NCBI GenBank assembly: GCA_030280995.1 | Contig: JASXTE010000015.1 | Coordinates: forward strand, 18,552,001-18,616,000 | Direction of reading: 5' to 3' | Length of the DNA stretch: 64,000 nt | From: Hemileia vastatrix | Taxonomy: Eukaryota; Basidiomycota; Pucciniomycetes; Pucciniales; Zaghouaniaceae | Part shown: positions 11,931 to 22,715 of the stretch, in pieces | How positions within the stretch are numbered: the stretch's first letter is position 1 | How the letters are laid out: each line of letters begins with the position of its first letter | Notes under the pieces: generated by a model | The model's input: only the letters and a program-made list of their open reading frames with translations | The model's database searches: none | What the model was told of the DNA's origin: nothing | Made by a program: the position numbers and the translations under genes

Positions 11931-12453
11931 ACTTAGGCACGTGACTATGAATACTTAAGCGCTTCTCAAATTCGAAATTGAGAGGGGGGGACACATCATA
12001 CAGCTTAATCATTAACTACCACAGTCTCATTTTTTATTACTCAACAAATTAAATAAGTTATAATACCCTTATAACATTTATTATTTTTACATAACATTTT
12101 AGAAATACAATTCAACAATTTAAATCACACTTCATACAGGGTATCTTTAGAAAGGTCTTCGTCGCTGGGACTTGATTATTGCTGTCTCATAAAAATTCAA
12201 ATTATTATAAAAACATAAAAGTCAATCTTTACAGATCTTTCACTGGTACACCTTAATTGTTGTTATCAGTATTTCTTTATCAACAGCCACTTTCTTTAAA
12301 TCTCAATAAGCGTTAATTATTTTGGAGTTTCATTATTTTTATCAATCAGATTCAAGTAGATTGGTTAGCTTAGTGATTTAGAATTCCCATTTTGTTATTT
12401 TTATTGGAAGGACGGGGTTTTCAGCTAAATCCACATATCTCCACCGGATTCTG

Positions 12454-12475
12454 CTTACAGCAAGGCGACTGTAAG
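12454..12475 (+). promoter_or_regulatory. Stem-loop at the 3' end of the A LTR
   Basis: CTTACAG, loop CAAGGCGA, CTGTAAG: a perfect 7-bp stem. It is kept in the 3' LTR (near 33130, loop CAAGGCAA) and in A' (near 60812). Its place just before the PBS suggests a leader-RNA structure; that role is inferred. Confidence 0.55.
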
Positions 12476-12493
12476 AGTTTACCTTACCATAGT

Positions 12494-12510
12494 TGGCCCC
12501 CAACGTGGGG
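12494..12510 (+). other. Primer binding site of element A
   Basis: TGGCCCCCAACGTGGGG, two bases after the LTR end. The A' copy reads TGGCGCCCAACGTGGGG (60853-60869), so this copy carries one substitution. The priming tRNA was not identified. Confidence 0.75.
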
Positions 12511-12562
12511 TTGGATTTATCTAGCTTTCTTTAAAAGACTTACTTGGATCAAGAACGTTATT

Positions 12563-12625
12563 AGCCTGCAAGAGGCTTATTTTCTGGAACTCTAATTGGA
12601 TTTTTGTTATTGGCCTGCAAGGGGC
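12563..12625 (+). promoter_or_regulatory. Two leader stem-loops with GCAAG loops in element A
   Basis: AGCCT-GCAAG-AGGCT at 12563-12577 and GCCT-GCAAG-GGGC at 12613-12625, both between PBS and gag. Equivalent sequences occur in A' near 60920 and 60972. Repeated identical loops in a retroelement leader could be packaging or translation signals; this is inference. Confidence 0.4.
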
Positions 12626-12668
12626 TTGTTATTTTATCGATTGTTAACGCTTTTCATTACTTATTGGG

Positions 12669-15197
12669 ATGTCTTCTTCTGCTGTTGCTTCTGGATCTTC
12701 TAACCCTCTTACTCCCTCAGTTAGAATTGTTTCTTGGGATGGCCCAAAGTTTGATGGGGAGGAGGTTAAATGGTTCATTAGCAGGTATGAAGCTGCTGCT
12801 GCTGTTGATGGTGCTTCTCATGTGGATATGGTGAAGCAAGAAAGGTTTTTTATTGCTGATAGGGTGGTGGAAAAAGAGGTTATTGCTATGCAGGCATTCA
12901 AGGACAAGGATTGGGTTAAGCTTTCTAAAGCTATGGTTGATAGATGGGGTGTTAGGTTTACTATGATGGACCTCAATAAAATTGTTGGAGACTGGCAAGC
13001 AAAAGGTGGAGTTTCTTCTATGGCTGACTTCAAAAAGCTCTGTGTTCAGTTTGATGAAGTGGTGGAATATCTCATACTGGTGGACGAGTTAGTGCATGAG
13101 AACCAAGCAAAAGATTTGTTTTGGACAGCATGCAGCAGGGATATTCGAATGGACGTCTTGAAGGATCTTTCAAGAAAAGATTTGATGAAGGAACTGCCTA
13201 ATGGTGAGCAGAAACTGCCGGCTCTGGAGGTTATCAAAGAGAACATTCATGCCCATCTAAAGTTATTAGCGTTGGACAAATATCAAGAGTCATGTACTCA
13301 ATATGTTAGCAAGGTTAGCAAAGTTTTGGCCGAAAACAACGATATTATGGTCAAAGCCCAGGAGGCCAAGAAGGCTCAAATGGGATTACCTGCTGCTAAA
13401 GTTGAGGGTAATGTAGATAATAAGATGGTCGATCACCTGGCCGATTTAACTAAACAATTAAAAATATTTGTTCAAGAAACCCAGAAGGCCAACAAGGCCC
13501 CAATCGCTTCTTCGTCGACGTTGACTTCTTATCAGTCTAGAGGTTATGAACGTTGAAATTATAATGGCAATAACAACGGTAACCGCTTCCCAGGCAATGG
13601 GAGAAATGGTGGGAATGGTGGTAGTAATGGATATAGAGGTGGCTACGATGAGCCAAAGGTGTGCTCCTATTGTAATAGGAGGGGTCACAGAGCAACAGTT
13701 TGTTTTGCTCTTGATAAGGATATGGATTCTGGGCGAGTTTTATTTGATGGTAAAGTTTATAAATTTCCTGATGTTTCGTTCATCAAGCCCAGTGATGGAC
13801 AGTCTCCTTCTAATTTGGTCAGAAGAAGTTTAACGGCTGAAAGGAGAGCCAGATTTGAAGAGGTGACGGATGAAGATGTTAATGCCAAGAGTGGCAAAAA
13901 TGGTAATGGTAATGGTGGAAAAGCTGACAAAGGTAAAGAGAAAGAGGTCAGTAAAGCCACATTTTCTACTTCTTTTGGTGGTTTAGAGCTGGAGACGGTT
14001 GCCCAGGTGGAGGGTACCTGTATGGCTGGCAAATACGATGTTAATGCTGCTAGAAGAGCAGCGGCTACTAAGGCGAAAAGTAGCATTCAGAGAAAATTAA
14101 GGGCTAATCCTGGCAAGGCCAATAACAAAGTGAACCCTTACTCTAAGGACAAGAGTTCTAGTGATCAAACTGCCGCCAACAAATTGAACCCTTACTCTAA
14201 GGATGAATTATATAAAATGCAGAAGGGGATTGCTGATATGGGGCCCCCTAGTTATGGCAAGTTTGATTTAAATGGTGAGCCTATGCCAGAGGATGATTCG
14301 GATTCTGAGGAGGACGTACCGTTGGCGTCTCTACCCAGACCAAGTTTTAGCGGTCCCATCCCAATGGAGGGAGTAAGAAGGACTAGCGATGGATCAGGAT
14401 TAGTGCAAGAAGCTGGTGACGGAGTTAGGGTTATAGAAATTGAAGATGTTATAATGGGGGGTGAAGATAGCTCGGTTGGACCTCAAGAGGTACCCAGGGC
14501 CAAGGTTGTTAAATCAAAGGTCCAGTATGAGCGGCCAGTAGTTTCTGGTCAAGCTAATGCGATGGACGCAGTTTTGAATAGGGTGAATCAACTTCAGATT
14601 CCCTTATCTTTGGGGGAGTTATTTACGATTAGTCCGGCGCTTGCTGAAAAGCAAAAGAATCATTTGACGAGGCGTCAGGTTTCCACTGGAGAGGTGGAAT
14701 ATATTTGTGAAAATGCTGAAAAGTTTGGGGAAGATGTAGATACGGATTTTTCTGCTCCCCTGGGTTACCTGGTGGTAACTCTTAACGGTAAAGAAGTAAA
14801 GGCCTTGGTTGATTCAGGGTCTCAAATTAATTTAATTTCATTAGAGCAAGCGACGAGTATAGGCTTGCCAATTAAAAGTGGAACTGGGGGAAACCTCAGA
14901 GGCATTGGAGGGCATGCAACAGAGCTGATGGGCACAGCTGAGCATGTCAGGTTAGGCATTGGTGGATCTGTTGGTAAGGTTCACTTTTATGTGGCCAGAG
15001 GAGCAGTCAAAACTGTTCTGGGTGGTCCTTTTTTGATGGATTTTGAGGCCAGGATAGGGTATCAAGCTGGCATGGGAATTAGTTTGGAAATCACTGGTGA
15101 AGATATGCGGAGGTTACATATGCGGTTAGCGCCTCCTGGAGATGAAGGTTGGGAAACACGGCCAGGGATTACTACTCTGTGCCAGTGTTGTGTTTGA
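12669..15197 (+). pseudogene. Element A gag-protease, one internal TGA
   Basis: Starts at ATG 12669 (MSSSAVASG). The Gag part runs to a zinc knuckle, CSYCNRRGHRATVC (C-X2-C-X4-H-X4-C, ~13660). A charged/serine-rich linker follows, then an aspartic protease with VDSGSQINLIS (~14805), a DSG rather than DTG active site. Frame is broken by TGA at 13554-13556; copy A' has CGA (Arg) at that site, so this is a C-to-T change at CpG. A second in-frame TGA at 15195-15197 ends the frame and is shared by A'. Gag would form the particle and bind RNA; the protease would cut the polyprotein. Confidence 0.88.
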
Positions 15198-15932
15198 ACC
15201 AAGAAGCGGCATATTAAACGGACGGCTTCTGGTGAATTATGTTTGTTGGAAAGGGATGGATGCCCTCATTTTTTTTGGGTAGCAGGGGCTGATCACTCTA
15301 ATGTTGTAATCTCTCCTCAGGATGAGATCCCGGATTGCAATAGGTCAGCTCACTTGGAGATAATTCAAATGGATTCTCAATTATTTTCTGTTAATATTAC
15401 TTTGGAGTGCAAATATGTTTTGGACTTTTCTATATGTTTATTGGATTTACCCTGTTTTTATATTAAATTTAAAAATGGTAAAAAAGGCAAAATGGGCCAA
15501 ATTAGGTTGGATAAAAATTGGAAGGGTATGTTTTTGGACCTCCAGCAAGAGGGTGAACTGCAAAAATCTTATCAAAATCCGATTAAAAATCTCAGTATAA
15601 TTAAAACACAAAAAAATAATTTTTGTGAAAATTCAATTTTGGTTCTCCAGCAAGAGGTTAAACTGCCAACTTTCTTTACGGGTGATTTACTGTTGGATAA
15701 GGGAAGCAAAGGTGTTGGAAAATCTGTTTATAAGTTAGACGAGGGAAAGGAGAAAAGGGTAAAATTTGAAAATGAAATAAAATATTTTTATAATTTTTCT
15801 TATTCTGATTCTGGCGATGAAGAAGATTCATTTGATGAAATTTTTAATGGCGATACAAAAGAAAATGTTTTACCTCCAGTTTATTTAGATGTGGACGCAG
15901 CCAAATATAAGAAAGTAGCAAATAAAGTTTGA
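15198..15932 (+). CDS. Element A spacer frame between protease and RT
   Basis: Same frame as gag-protease, open from just after the TGA at 15195 to TGA at 15930-15932, about 243 codons. It has no ATG near its start, so it would need read-through or another mechanism. The protein shows no domain I recognise; the end is acidic (DSGDEEDSFDEIF). It contains two 23-nt hairpin modules (15539-15561 and 15645-15666) translated as LQQEGEL and LQQEVKL. Element C has a much more broken spacer in the same place. Confidence 0.5.
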   Translation, partial: TKKRHIKRTASGELCLLERDGCPHFFWVAGADHSNVVISPQDEIPDCNRSAHLEIIQMDSQLFSVNITLECKYVLDFSICLLDLPCFYIKFKNGKKGKMGQIRLDKNWKGMFLDLQQEGELQKSYQNPIKNLSIIKTQKNNFCENSILVLQQEVKLPTFFTGDLLLDKGSKGVGKSVYKLDEGKEKRVKFENEIKYFYNFSYSDSGDEEDSFDEIFNGDTKENVLPPVYLDVDAAKYKKVANKV

Positions 15933-16853
15933 CCTATTAATGAACCGCTACCTGCTGAATTAAATCCACCTTTGAGAAGACCAAGGTTATCAAGAGATCC
16001 TTATGAAAGTCCCTTGGTAAAGAATCCGCCTGAATTTTCTGAGACGTCAAGAATCACTTTTGAGAGACTGGGTGTTGTTAATTTTGGACCTGATGGTTGG
16101 TTGTCTGGAGAAGAGAAGAAGTTTTTGTTGGATGTGATGGTCAAGCGAGAGAAGGCCATTGCTTTTGTAGAAGAGGAGAGGGGTGTGTTGAAGCATTCCT
16201 ATGGGGAGCCTTACAAGATTCCTGTGGTATGTCATGAACCGTGGCAGCAGAAACCGATTCCTATTCCGGCTGCATTGAAAGAAGCTTATATCAAAGTTGT
16301 CAGAGAACGGATACGCACTGGACTTTATGAGAAATCAACATCAAGTTATTCTAGTCCGGTATTTTGTATCAAGAAACCGAATGGCAAGCTTAGAGTTGTT
16401 CATGATATTAGGGAATTAAATAGGGTTACAATAAAGGATGCTGGGATACCGCCTAGTGCTGAGGAGTTTGTTGAAGCGTTTGCAGGGAGAGTGTGTTATG
16501 GTTTGGGAGATATTATGGGTGGATATGATGAGAGAGAGTTACATCCGGACTCAAGGCCACTCACTACATTTGATACACCACTAGGACGTTTACAGTTAAC
16601 AAGATTACCTCAAGGAGCAACAAATTCAGTTGCAGTTTATCAAGCTCAGATGGCTTGGATCCTTCAAGACGAAATTCCACAATATGCTAAAATCTTTATA
16701 GATGATGGAGGAATTAAGGGACCAACAACCGACTATGATAACCAGGTGTTGGAAGAGAATCCCGGGATACGCAAATTCATTTGGGAGTTTGCAATTACTT
16801 TAGAAAGAATCTTGTTTCAAATTGAAGAGGCTGGTTTAACTATTTCAGTTTAA
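15933..16853 (+). pseudogene. pol: Element A pol: reverse transcriptase, truncated by stops
   Basis: Open from just after TGA 15930 to TAA 16851. The RT fingers/palm begin around SSYSSPVFCIKKPNGKLRVV (~16340), with LPQGATNS (~16610) and the active-site motif IFIDDGG (~16690). The second catalytic aspartates are in F-I-D-D, where many Ty3 elements have Y-[IV]-D-D. The thumb/connection region continues after TAA 16851 in the same frame. RT would copy element RNA to cDNA inside the particle. Confidence 0.87.
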
Positions 16854-18353
16854 AAATTTTCATTTTGTGTGCCAGCTTTAGAAATATTAGGCCATGTGGT
16901 ATGTAGAGAGGGTAGGATTATGTCCAAGAAGAAAGTTAACAAAATTCAGTCCTGGCCAAGACCCAAGAATACAACTGAAGTCAGAGGATTTTTAGGCGTT
17001 TGCGTATATGTTAGAATGTTTATCAAGGACTTTTCTTCATTGGCAGCTCCATTGAGGCGGTTAACAAGAAAGGATGCAGACTGGGAGTGGGATGAAGAGT
17101 GTGAGAAGGCGTTTGTGAAGTTGAAGGAGGTTGTAGGGAAGGATTTAGTCCTGCACAAGTTGGATTATGGAAAAGGAGCTGGCAGAATTTATTTAGCAGT
17201 TGATTCAAGTCAGGTTGCAGCTGGGGCGGTTTTGTCTCAGATGGATAAAGCTGGTTACATCAGGCCAGTTAGGTATGAATCTGTAGTATTTACTGAGGTC
17301 GAATCAAGATATTCTCAACCAAAATTGGAATTATGTGGTGTGGCGAAAATACTGAAGAAACTTCAGCATATTTTGTGGGGGCAACATTTTGAGTTGCAAG
17401 TGGATGCGAAATCGTTAATCCAGATGATTAATTCCCCAAGTTTACCGAACGCACCCATGACGAGATGGGTAGCTTTTATTCAACATTTTTTGTTTGATTT
17501 AGTTCATAAGCCTGGTAAAACTTTTACTATGCCAGATGGTTTATCAAGGAGACCACCCACTGAAGAAGATTCAGACTCAGAAGAGTTCGATGAAGATATA
17601 CCTATTATCAAAGCCAGCACTAAAGGAGCTGAAGACTTTCCATACCTCCCCCATGAGGTTAAACTGGCAGGACTATTGTGTTTAGATTATGATGATGATG
17701 ACCTCCACCAAGAGGATAAACTGGAAAATAGTTTTTATGTTAATAAAGGTGTTGGAAAAGGTGTAGATAAATTCGGCAGAGAGGAGGTAGAAGAAGATGT
17801 GGTGTATGTAGAGGAAGATGGATTGGCAGTGTGGGATAGTAGTAAATTAAGGAATGGTGTATATCTTGGAGAATTAGAGAATTTAAATAAAAAGGTGGAT
17901 AAAGAGATAGAGGTATTTTCAAATACGGTTTACAAAGGATCCAAAGGTTCAGATGAAAAACGACGACATAGCTCGATTAAAGATTTATTTAGGGGTCAAC
18001 GATTATTGGCTCATTCATGTGCAGGTGATATTGGTGATAGAGAAGTCCCTATTGATGTTATATTAATCGATTTTCAAGATGAAGTCTGGGGTCAGACTGG
18101 TTTTTATTTTTTGTTAGTCAAACATTTGTTGACTTTAGAGAGGCCAGAAGATTGTGAAGACGATGAATGGGTGGCTATCAAGAGGAAGTCATCTACGTTT
18201 TACCTATCTGGTCGACGTTTAATGAGGAGAAGGTATCCAAATCCTCAAGTAGTTATAACTCAAGAGAAGGGGCAAGAATTAGTTTTGAAATCACTGCATG
18301 AAGATCTCGGGCATAGAGGCGTTGGAGAAATGTTTAGAAGAATTTCTGATTGA
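16854..18353 (+). pseudogene. pol: Element A pol: RNase H and linker, ends at a TGA
   Basis: Starts with the RT connection region (LGHVVCREGRI, GFLGVCVYVRMF). RNase H shows IYLAVDSS (first Asp, ~17195), SRYSQPKLELCGVAKIL with the catalytic Glu, and LQVDAKSL (Asp). An acidic linker of about 250 codons after SRRPP carries two hairpin modules (17645-17667, 17702-17724). The integrase zinc-binding His pair (LHEDLGHRG, ~18300) lies before TGA 18351-18353. The equivalent site in C encodes Arg-Phe-Arg, so this TGA is probably a mutated Arg codon. Confidence 0.85.
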
Positions 18354-19358
18354 TTTTGGTGGCCTGGCATGAAGATGGCTGTTAAACAGTGGGTTCAGTC
18401 ATGCGAAGAATGTCAAAGACGAAGTTATTTAAGGCCAAAAGAACCTGGACGCGCAACCGGTGAATATACGCTCTTTGGAAGAGTTAGTTTAGATGCCGTT
18501 CATATAAAAGAGGGACGGTATAAATATTTAATTGTGGCAAGAGATGATTTATCTGGTTGGGTAGAGGCAGCGCCTCTTATTAATTTAACTGCCAAAAATG
18601 TGGCAGAATTTTTTTTGAATAATTGGGTATATAGGTATGGGGTGATGAAGTTTGTAACGGTAGATGGAGGTCCTGAATTTGGGACAGAGTTTAAAGAGGC
18701 TGTATTGAAAGTTGGATCAAAGGTTAGGGTAGCAACCCCATATTATCCTGAAGCTGAAGGCATGGTTGAAAGAGGGCATCAAGTTATTAAGGATGCTTTA
18801 GTTAAAATGTGTGGGACAAGTGCTGAAAAGTGGAGGCACTATTTACCTTTAGTTTTATTTGCTGATCGAATCACTGCCAAAAGGACGACCGGATTTTCAC
18901 CTTATGAACTTGTTTTTGGACAGAAAGCAGTAGTACCGGTTGATTTAGAAGCTGAATCATATCTTGGAGTTGACTGGGAAACGGTCAAAACTACTGAAGA
19001 ATTATTGTGTGCAAGAATGATGCAGCTAGAAAAGAAAGAAGAATATTTAGAAAAGGCATATTCGCGGATGATGAAGATCCGAAATCAATCAGTCAGATAT
19101 TGGGATGAGCGGTTGGCACATCGATTAAGGAAACCTTTGAACCCAGGAGATATGGTCCTGGTGTATAATAGGAGTTTGGAAAGTCAGTGGGGAAAGATGT
19201 TTGCAGATAGGTGGAATGGACCGTATAAAATCAAGGAGCAAGTTTCCGGCGGTTCATATGTGCTAGAAGAGTTGGATGGAGTAGTATTAAAGAAGAGGGT
19301 AGCAGCCGATCAAGTGAAACGGTTCTATCCTAGAGGCACCAGGAGTCTTAAAGTCTAA
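18354..19358 (+). pseudogene. pol: Element A pol: integrase
   Basis: Continues in the frame of the preceding fragment. CEECQRR completes the HHCC zinc site. Catalytic DDE core: SLDAVHIKEG (D, ~18500), VDGGPEFG (D, ~18665) and PEAEGMVERGHQ (E, ~18760). The C-terminal part includes LNPGDMVLVYNRS and KMFADRWNGPYKI, a GPY-like module (~19210). No chromodomain is visible, unlike B and D. The frame ends at TAA 19356-19358. Integrase would join cDNA to the host chromosome. Confidence 0.87.
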
Positions 19359-19524
19359 CTCCGAAATGAGGATAAACTACAATTTTAATGACATTTATCA
19401 AATTTTATACCTCCGCAATGAGGATAAACTATGATATCAATGAAATTTTATGGATTCCTCCGTAATGAAGATAAACTATGATGTTTATAAAAACCTTATC
19501 GACCTCCGTAACGAGGATAAACTA
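19359..19524 (+). repeat. Hairpin modules, 3' noncoding array 1 of element A (4 copies)
   Basis: Copies at 19359-19379, 19410-19431, 19457-19477 and 19503-19524: stem CCTC, loop CGNAAT or CGTAAC, stem GAGG, tail ATAAACTA. The first copy follows the integrase stop directly. Copy three has a broken stem (GAAG). All are on the element's sense strand. Confidence 0.85.
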
Positions 19525-20319
19525 TCTTCTTTTTATCAAATACTTTACTGTCTTTACACTGCATATGGGTGACGAAACAGTGATGAAACTTAACGAAATG
19601 CAAGAAAACCTTCTTTGAAATTTTCGAAATTTAAAATTCTTAAAATATGGGTGAAGATAGTGTTGGAAAATTTTAAAAATTTATTGGAAGAAGTGTTCAC
19701 AGGGGAACCTTCTTAATTTAATATTGGCAAGTGTGGGGGTAATTGATGGGCTGGCTGCTCTATACACAATTACCCCATAATGTTCGTTTCCAAAATTTTC
19801 CCTGTTTCTAGTTGAATCCTGGCTTTGTCTTTTAATTTTAGGAAGTCCACTAAGACTATAAACTGGAACGAATCAAGAGACACCGCTCTCAACACCGGAT
19901 TCAAGATTTTTTTTATTTTGTTTTTGATTTTTTATGTTAGATTGTGATTTCTTTTCTTTAATATATATTATGAATTATTGTAAAGGTGATGCTCACTGGT
20001 GGTCTCTAATCATTTTTATAAATTGGAGAGAGCCCACCCAGTGATCATCATTATAAAAATTATCTTCTAAAAACTTTCATTTATTTTCTTTTCTTTTCAA
20101 TTTCTCAAAATTGTGTAACCACATCAAGTTGCACTTGGATGTGGGTATGATGTCGAGGGTACGGCTCATCAAATGGCCGGGGGGGCATCTTTTAAAAATT
20201 TTATTTAAAAATTTTTTATTATTATTACTTTTTTTATCTTTCTTTTTACATTCTTTTATCTTTCTTCAAAAATTATATTTTAACTTTTATTTCAAAAACT
20301 ATCTTTTCTAAAATCTTTT
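19525..20319 (+). other. Element A 3' noncoding stretch
   Basis: No coding frame of note. It holds two similar blocks around GGGTGA (19567 and 19649) and an imperfect inverted pair, CACTGGTGGTCTCTAAT (19998) against GAGCCCACCCAGTGA (20030), that could form a hairpin. The role is unknown. Confidence 0.5.
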
Positions 20320-20365
20320 ATTTTAAATTAAAAACAAAATTAAAATTAAAAATAAATAAAAATAA

Positions 20366-20396
<31 letters not shown>

Positions 20397-20545
20397 TAAA
20401 AATAAAAATAAAAAAAAATAATAAAAAAATAAAAAATAAATAAATAAAAAAATAATTAAATAAATAAAAAATAAAAATAAATAAATAAAAATAAAATAAT
20501 AAAATAAAAAAAAATAAATAAAAAAAATTAATTAATTAAATCAAA
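20320..20545 (+). repeat. A/T low-complexity tract (AAATAAAA)n
   Basis: Irregular tandem AAATA/AAAATA units over about 225 bp with no C or G in most of the tract. Lies within the 3' noncoding part of element A. Confidence 0.9.
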
Positions 20546-21571
20546 ATTATTATTATATTTCTTAGTTTTATTTTTCAGTCTTCATTATTTTTAGTCTTAT
20601 TCATTTAGTTTAGACAGGAAACAGGGTCTAGGGGAACTCAATACCTATGGTATTTTACTTCAAGACATCTGTTAGTCCTCCAAGACTTTAAACTGGCTAC
20701 TGTTCAAGATGTTCTTTAAGTTTTTTTTATAAGATTTTATATTGGATCTGTTAGTCTTCCAAGACTTTAAACTGGCTACTCTTCAAGACATTCTTTAAGG
20801 TTTTTTTTTACACGTATTTTGGATCTGTTAGTCCTCCAAGACTTTAAACTGGCTACTGCTCAAGACTTTCCTTAAGGTTTTATACGAATTTTGGAGCTGT
20901 TAGTCCTCCAAGACTTTAAACTGGCTAATTTTCAAGACTTTCATTAAAGATTTTATATTGGAGCTGTTAGTCCTTCAAGACTTTAAACTGAATTTCAAGG
21001 ATGATTAAGATTTTATGGATATTTTTGGAGACGGATTTTTTTTTATATAAATCAAATGTTAGGTCCACCAAGACCTTAAACTGGAGTGTTATCAAATGTT
21101 AGGTCCACCAAGACCTTAAACTGGGCTGTTATCAAGCTGTTGGGTCCACCATGACCCTAAACTGGATTTCTTATCGATTAAATGTTTGGTCCACCATGAC
21201 TTTAAACTGGCAGTTCATTCATTGTTTTAGTCCACTATGACTTTAAACTGGAAAATTAATATCTGCAGGATAATTCAACATTCATTCGACCACTATGGCC
21301 TTATACTGGATTACTTGTCGATCAAATGTTTGGTCCACTATGACATTAAACTGGATTATCAAATTTATTCAATCTTTGGTCAAGCCTAGGCCTTACTTAG
21401 GAATTTATCAAGTTATTTATGCACCTAAACGATCTTTGGTCCACCAAGACCATAAACTGGCAATCGATTATATGTTTGGTCCACCAAGACTTTAAACTGG
21501 AATGTCAATCTTGTTTGGATAACTCAATTCAATCTTTTAATTTATCACTGTCCACTAAGACTCTAAACTGG
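20546..21571 (+). repeat. Hairpin modules, 3' noncoding array 2 of element A (~16 copies)
   Basis: Copies begin at 20674, 20753, 20830, 20902, 20969, 21062, 21102, 21143, 21188, 21229, 21287, 21332, 21378, 21438, 21478 and 21550. The first five have stem AGTC/GACT with loop CTCCAA or near; most later ones have GGTC/GACC or GGTC/GACT with loop CACCAA, CACCAT or CACTAT. The tail is TTAAACTGG, ATAAACTGG or CTAAACTGG. Copies at 21287 and 21378 are degenerate. Spacing is ~40-80 bp with unrelated AT-rich fillers. Confidence 0.88.
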
Positions 21572-22229
21572 TTATTCAATTATTTCTGGAATTGGGTGCT
21601 GATAGCTTTAGGAGGTTAAAATTTTAGGTGGTGATGATGCTAAGGAAAGCATAATGGTTAATTAGGTGAAATTTGTGGCGCTTTAACATGGTATAAAGTT
21701 AATATTATTATTGGAAGCCTGGCAAAAGTATTTTATGGGTTTGCTGTATAGAAAAGTTTGAAAATTGTGATGAAGGAATCAGAAGTTAGGATGGTAGTTG
21801 GATTTTAGGGAATGATTTTTTTTAGTGCCTCATAGTTAGGCCATTTTTTTTGGTGTGAAGCTTGGAGGACCTTATGGCGAGATTGGAATCATAGAATTTG
21901 GCTCAGTGGGGGGCCCTATGAGGTTGGAATCAGGAGTATTCGGCTCATAGGAAGATCCACTCTCTCAATGCTGTGACAAGAAGGAAGACTGGTATATGGG
22001 AGTCTGAAGGGATTCAAACCTTGCTCTCGTAGTGGAATCATCACAAGATTTATTTTATTTTATTTTATGTTATATCAAGCCAGAGAAGAAGAAACAATGT
22101 TTTTATTATAAAGATTTAAAAGAAGACCAGCTAAAACAAATTTATCAAATTATTTTATTAGAAAAGATAATTATTTTGGAATTTCTCAACCACTTATGCA
22201 AAGTTATAAGAATGGGGACATTCTCAATT
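21572..22229 (+). other. Element A 3' end before the polypurine tract
   Basis: Noncoding. It contains a purine-rich repeated block (AGGACCTTATGGCGAGATTGG at 21868 compared with GGGGCCCTATGAGGTTGGAA at 21907). No convincing open frame. Confidence 0.5.
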
Positions 22230-22239
22230 GGAGGGAGGA
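22230..22239 (+). other. Polypurine tract of element A
   Basis: GGAGGGAGGA directly before the 3' LTR start TGTGGTAG, the expected plus-strand primer position. Element C has AGAGGGAGGA in the same place. Confidence 0.8.
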
Positions 22240-22715
22240 TGTGGTAGCCTAAAGTTTAGTACGGCTCCTAAATACGTAAATGGAGTTATTACGGCGTGCA
22301 AGATTGGCGTTATTATTTTTTTATATATATAAAAGGGTTTTATTTAATTTATTTGAGTTTTAAATATGAAGAAATTGGTCACGAGCGAATGCCTACACGA
22401 AAACAACTTATTTTACGGAGAAAACTTATTTTTACGGTCTGAAAAATTTATAAGTATTAAGTCGAGTCACTCAAGAACCTTGGGAAATTTTCCCAGAATT
22501 TTTACTATTTTTCTTATATTTTTAAATGAATTTTAAAGTTTTATAGAAATATTTACGTTTTCAGAAATTACTTAACTTCAATGAGTTTTCACGGGGTAAT
22601 TAGAGCTGCGCAGACTACGAAAATTAGTTTGGTATGTAAAGGGGAAGTAGCTCTCTTATGTGTAATTTTTCTAGATTTTTTATTATAGTTTTAAAGTTCT
22701 AATTGAGTCCGGAAG
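22240..22715 (+). repeat. 3' LTR of element A, left part (split by element B)
   Basis: First 476 bp of the LTR. It ends at GGAAG (22711-22715), one copy of the B target duplication; the LTR resumes after the second GGAAG at 32447-32451. Confidence 0.93.

Larger units (their letters stand above)
11289..12491 (+). repeat. 5' LTR of element A
   Basis: 1203 bp, TGTGGTAG...TTACCATA. Its copy in the 3' LTR is split between 22240-22715 and 32452-33168. It includes a variable tandem array (11755-11930) and a 7-bp-stem hairpin near the 3' end (12454-12475). Confidence 0.92.

Noticed and set aside
11751..12012. Arg/Ser repeat proteins encoded by the LTR tandem array on both strands
   Set aside because: Frames exist on both strands only because the array unit contains no stop; position inside an LTR and length changes between copies argue against coding.
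13046..14086. Minus-strand frames across element A gag
   Set aside because: Shadows of gag; no start context, motif or splice signals, in contrast to the antisense genes of element C.
20320..20545. Centromere- or origin-like AT tract
   Set aside because: A plain A-rich low-complexity run inside a retrotransposon's 3' region; nothing specific supports such a role.
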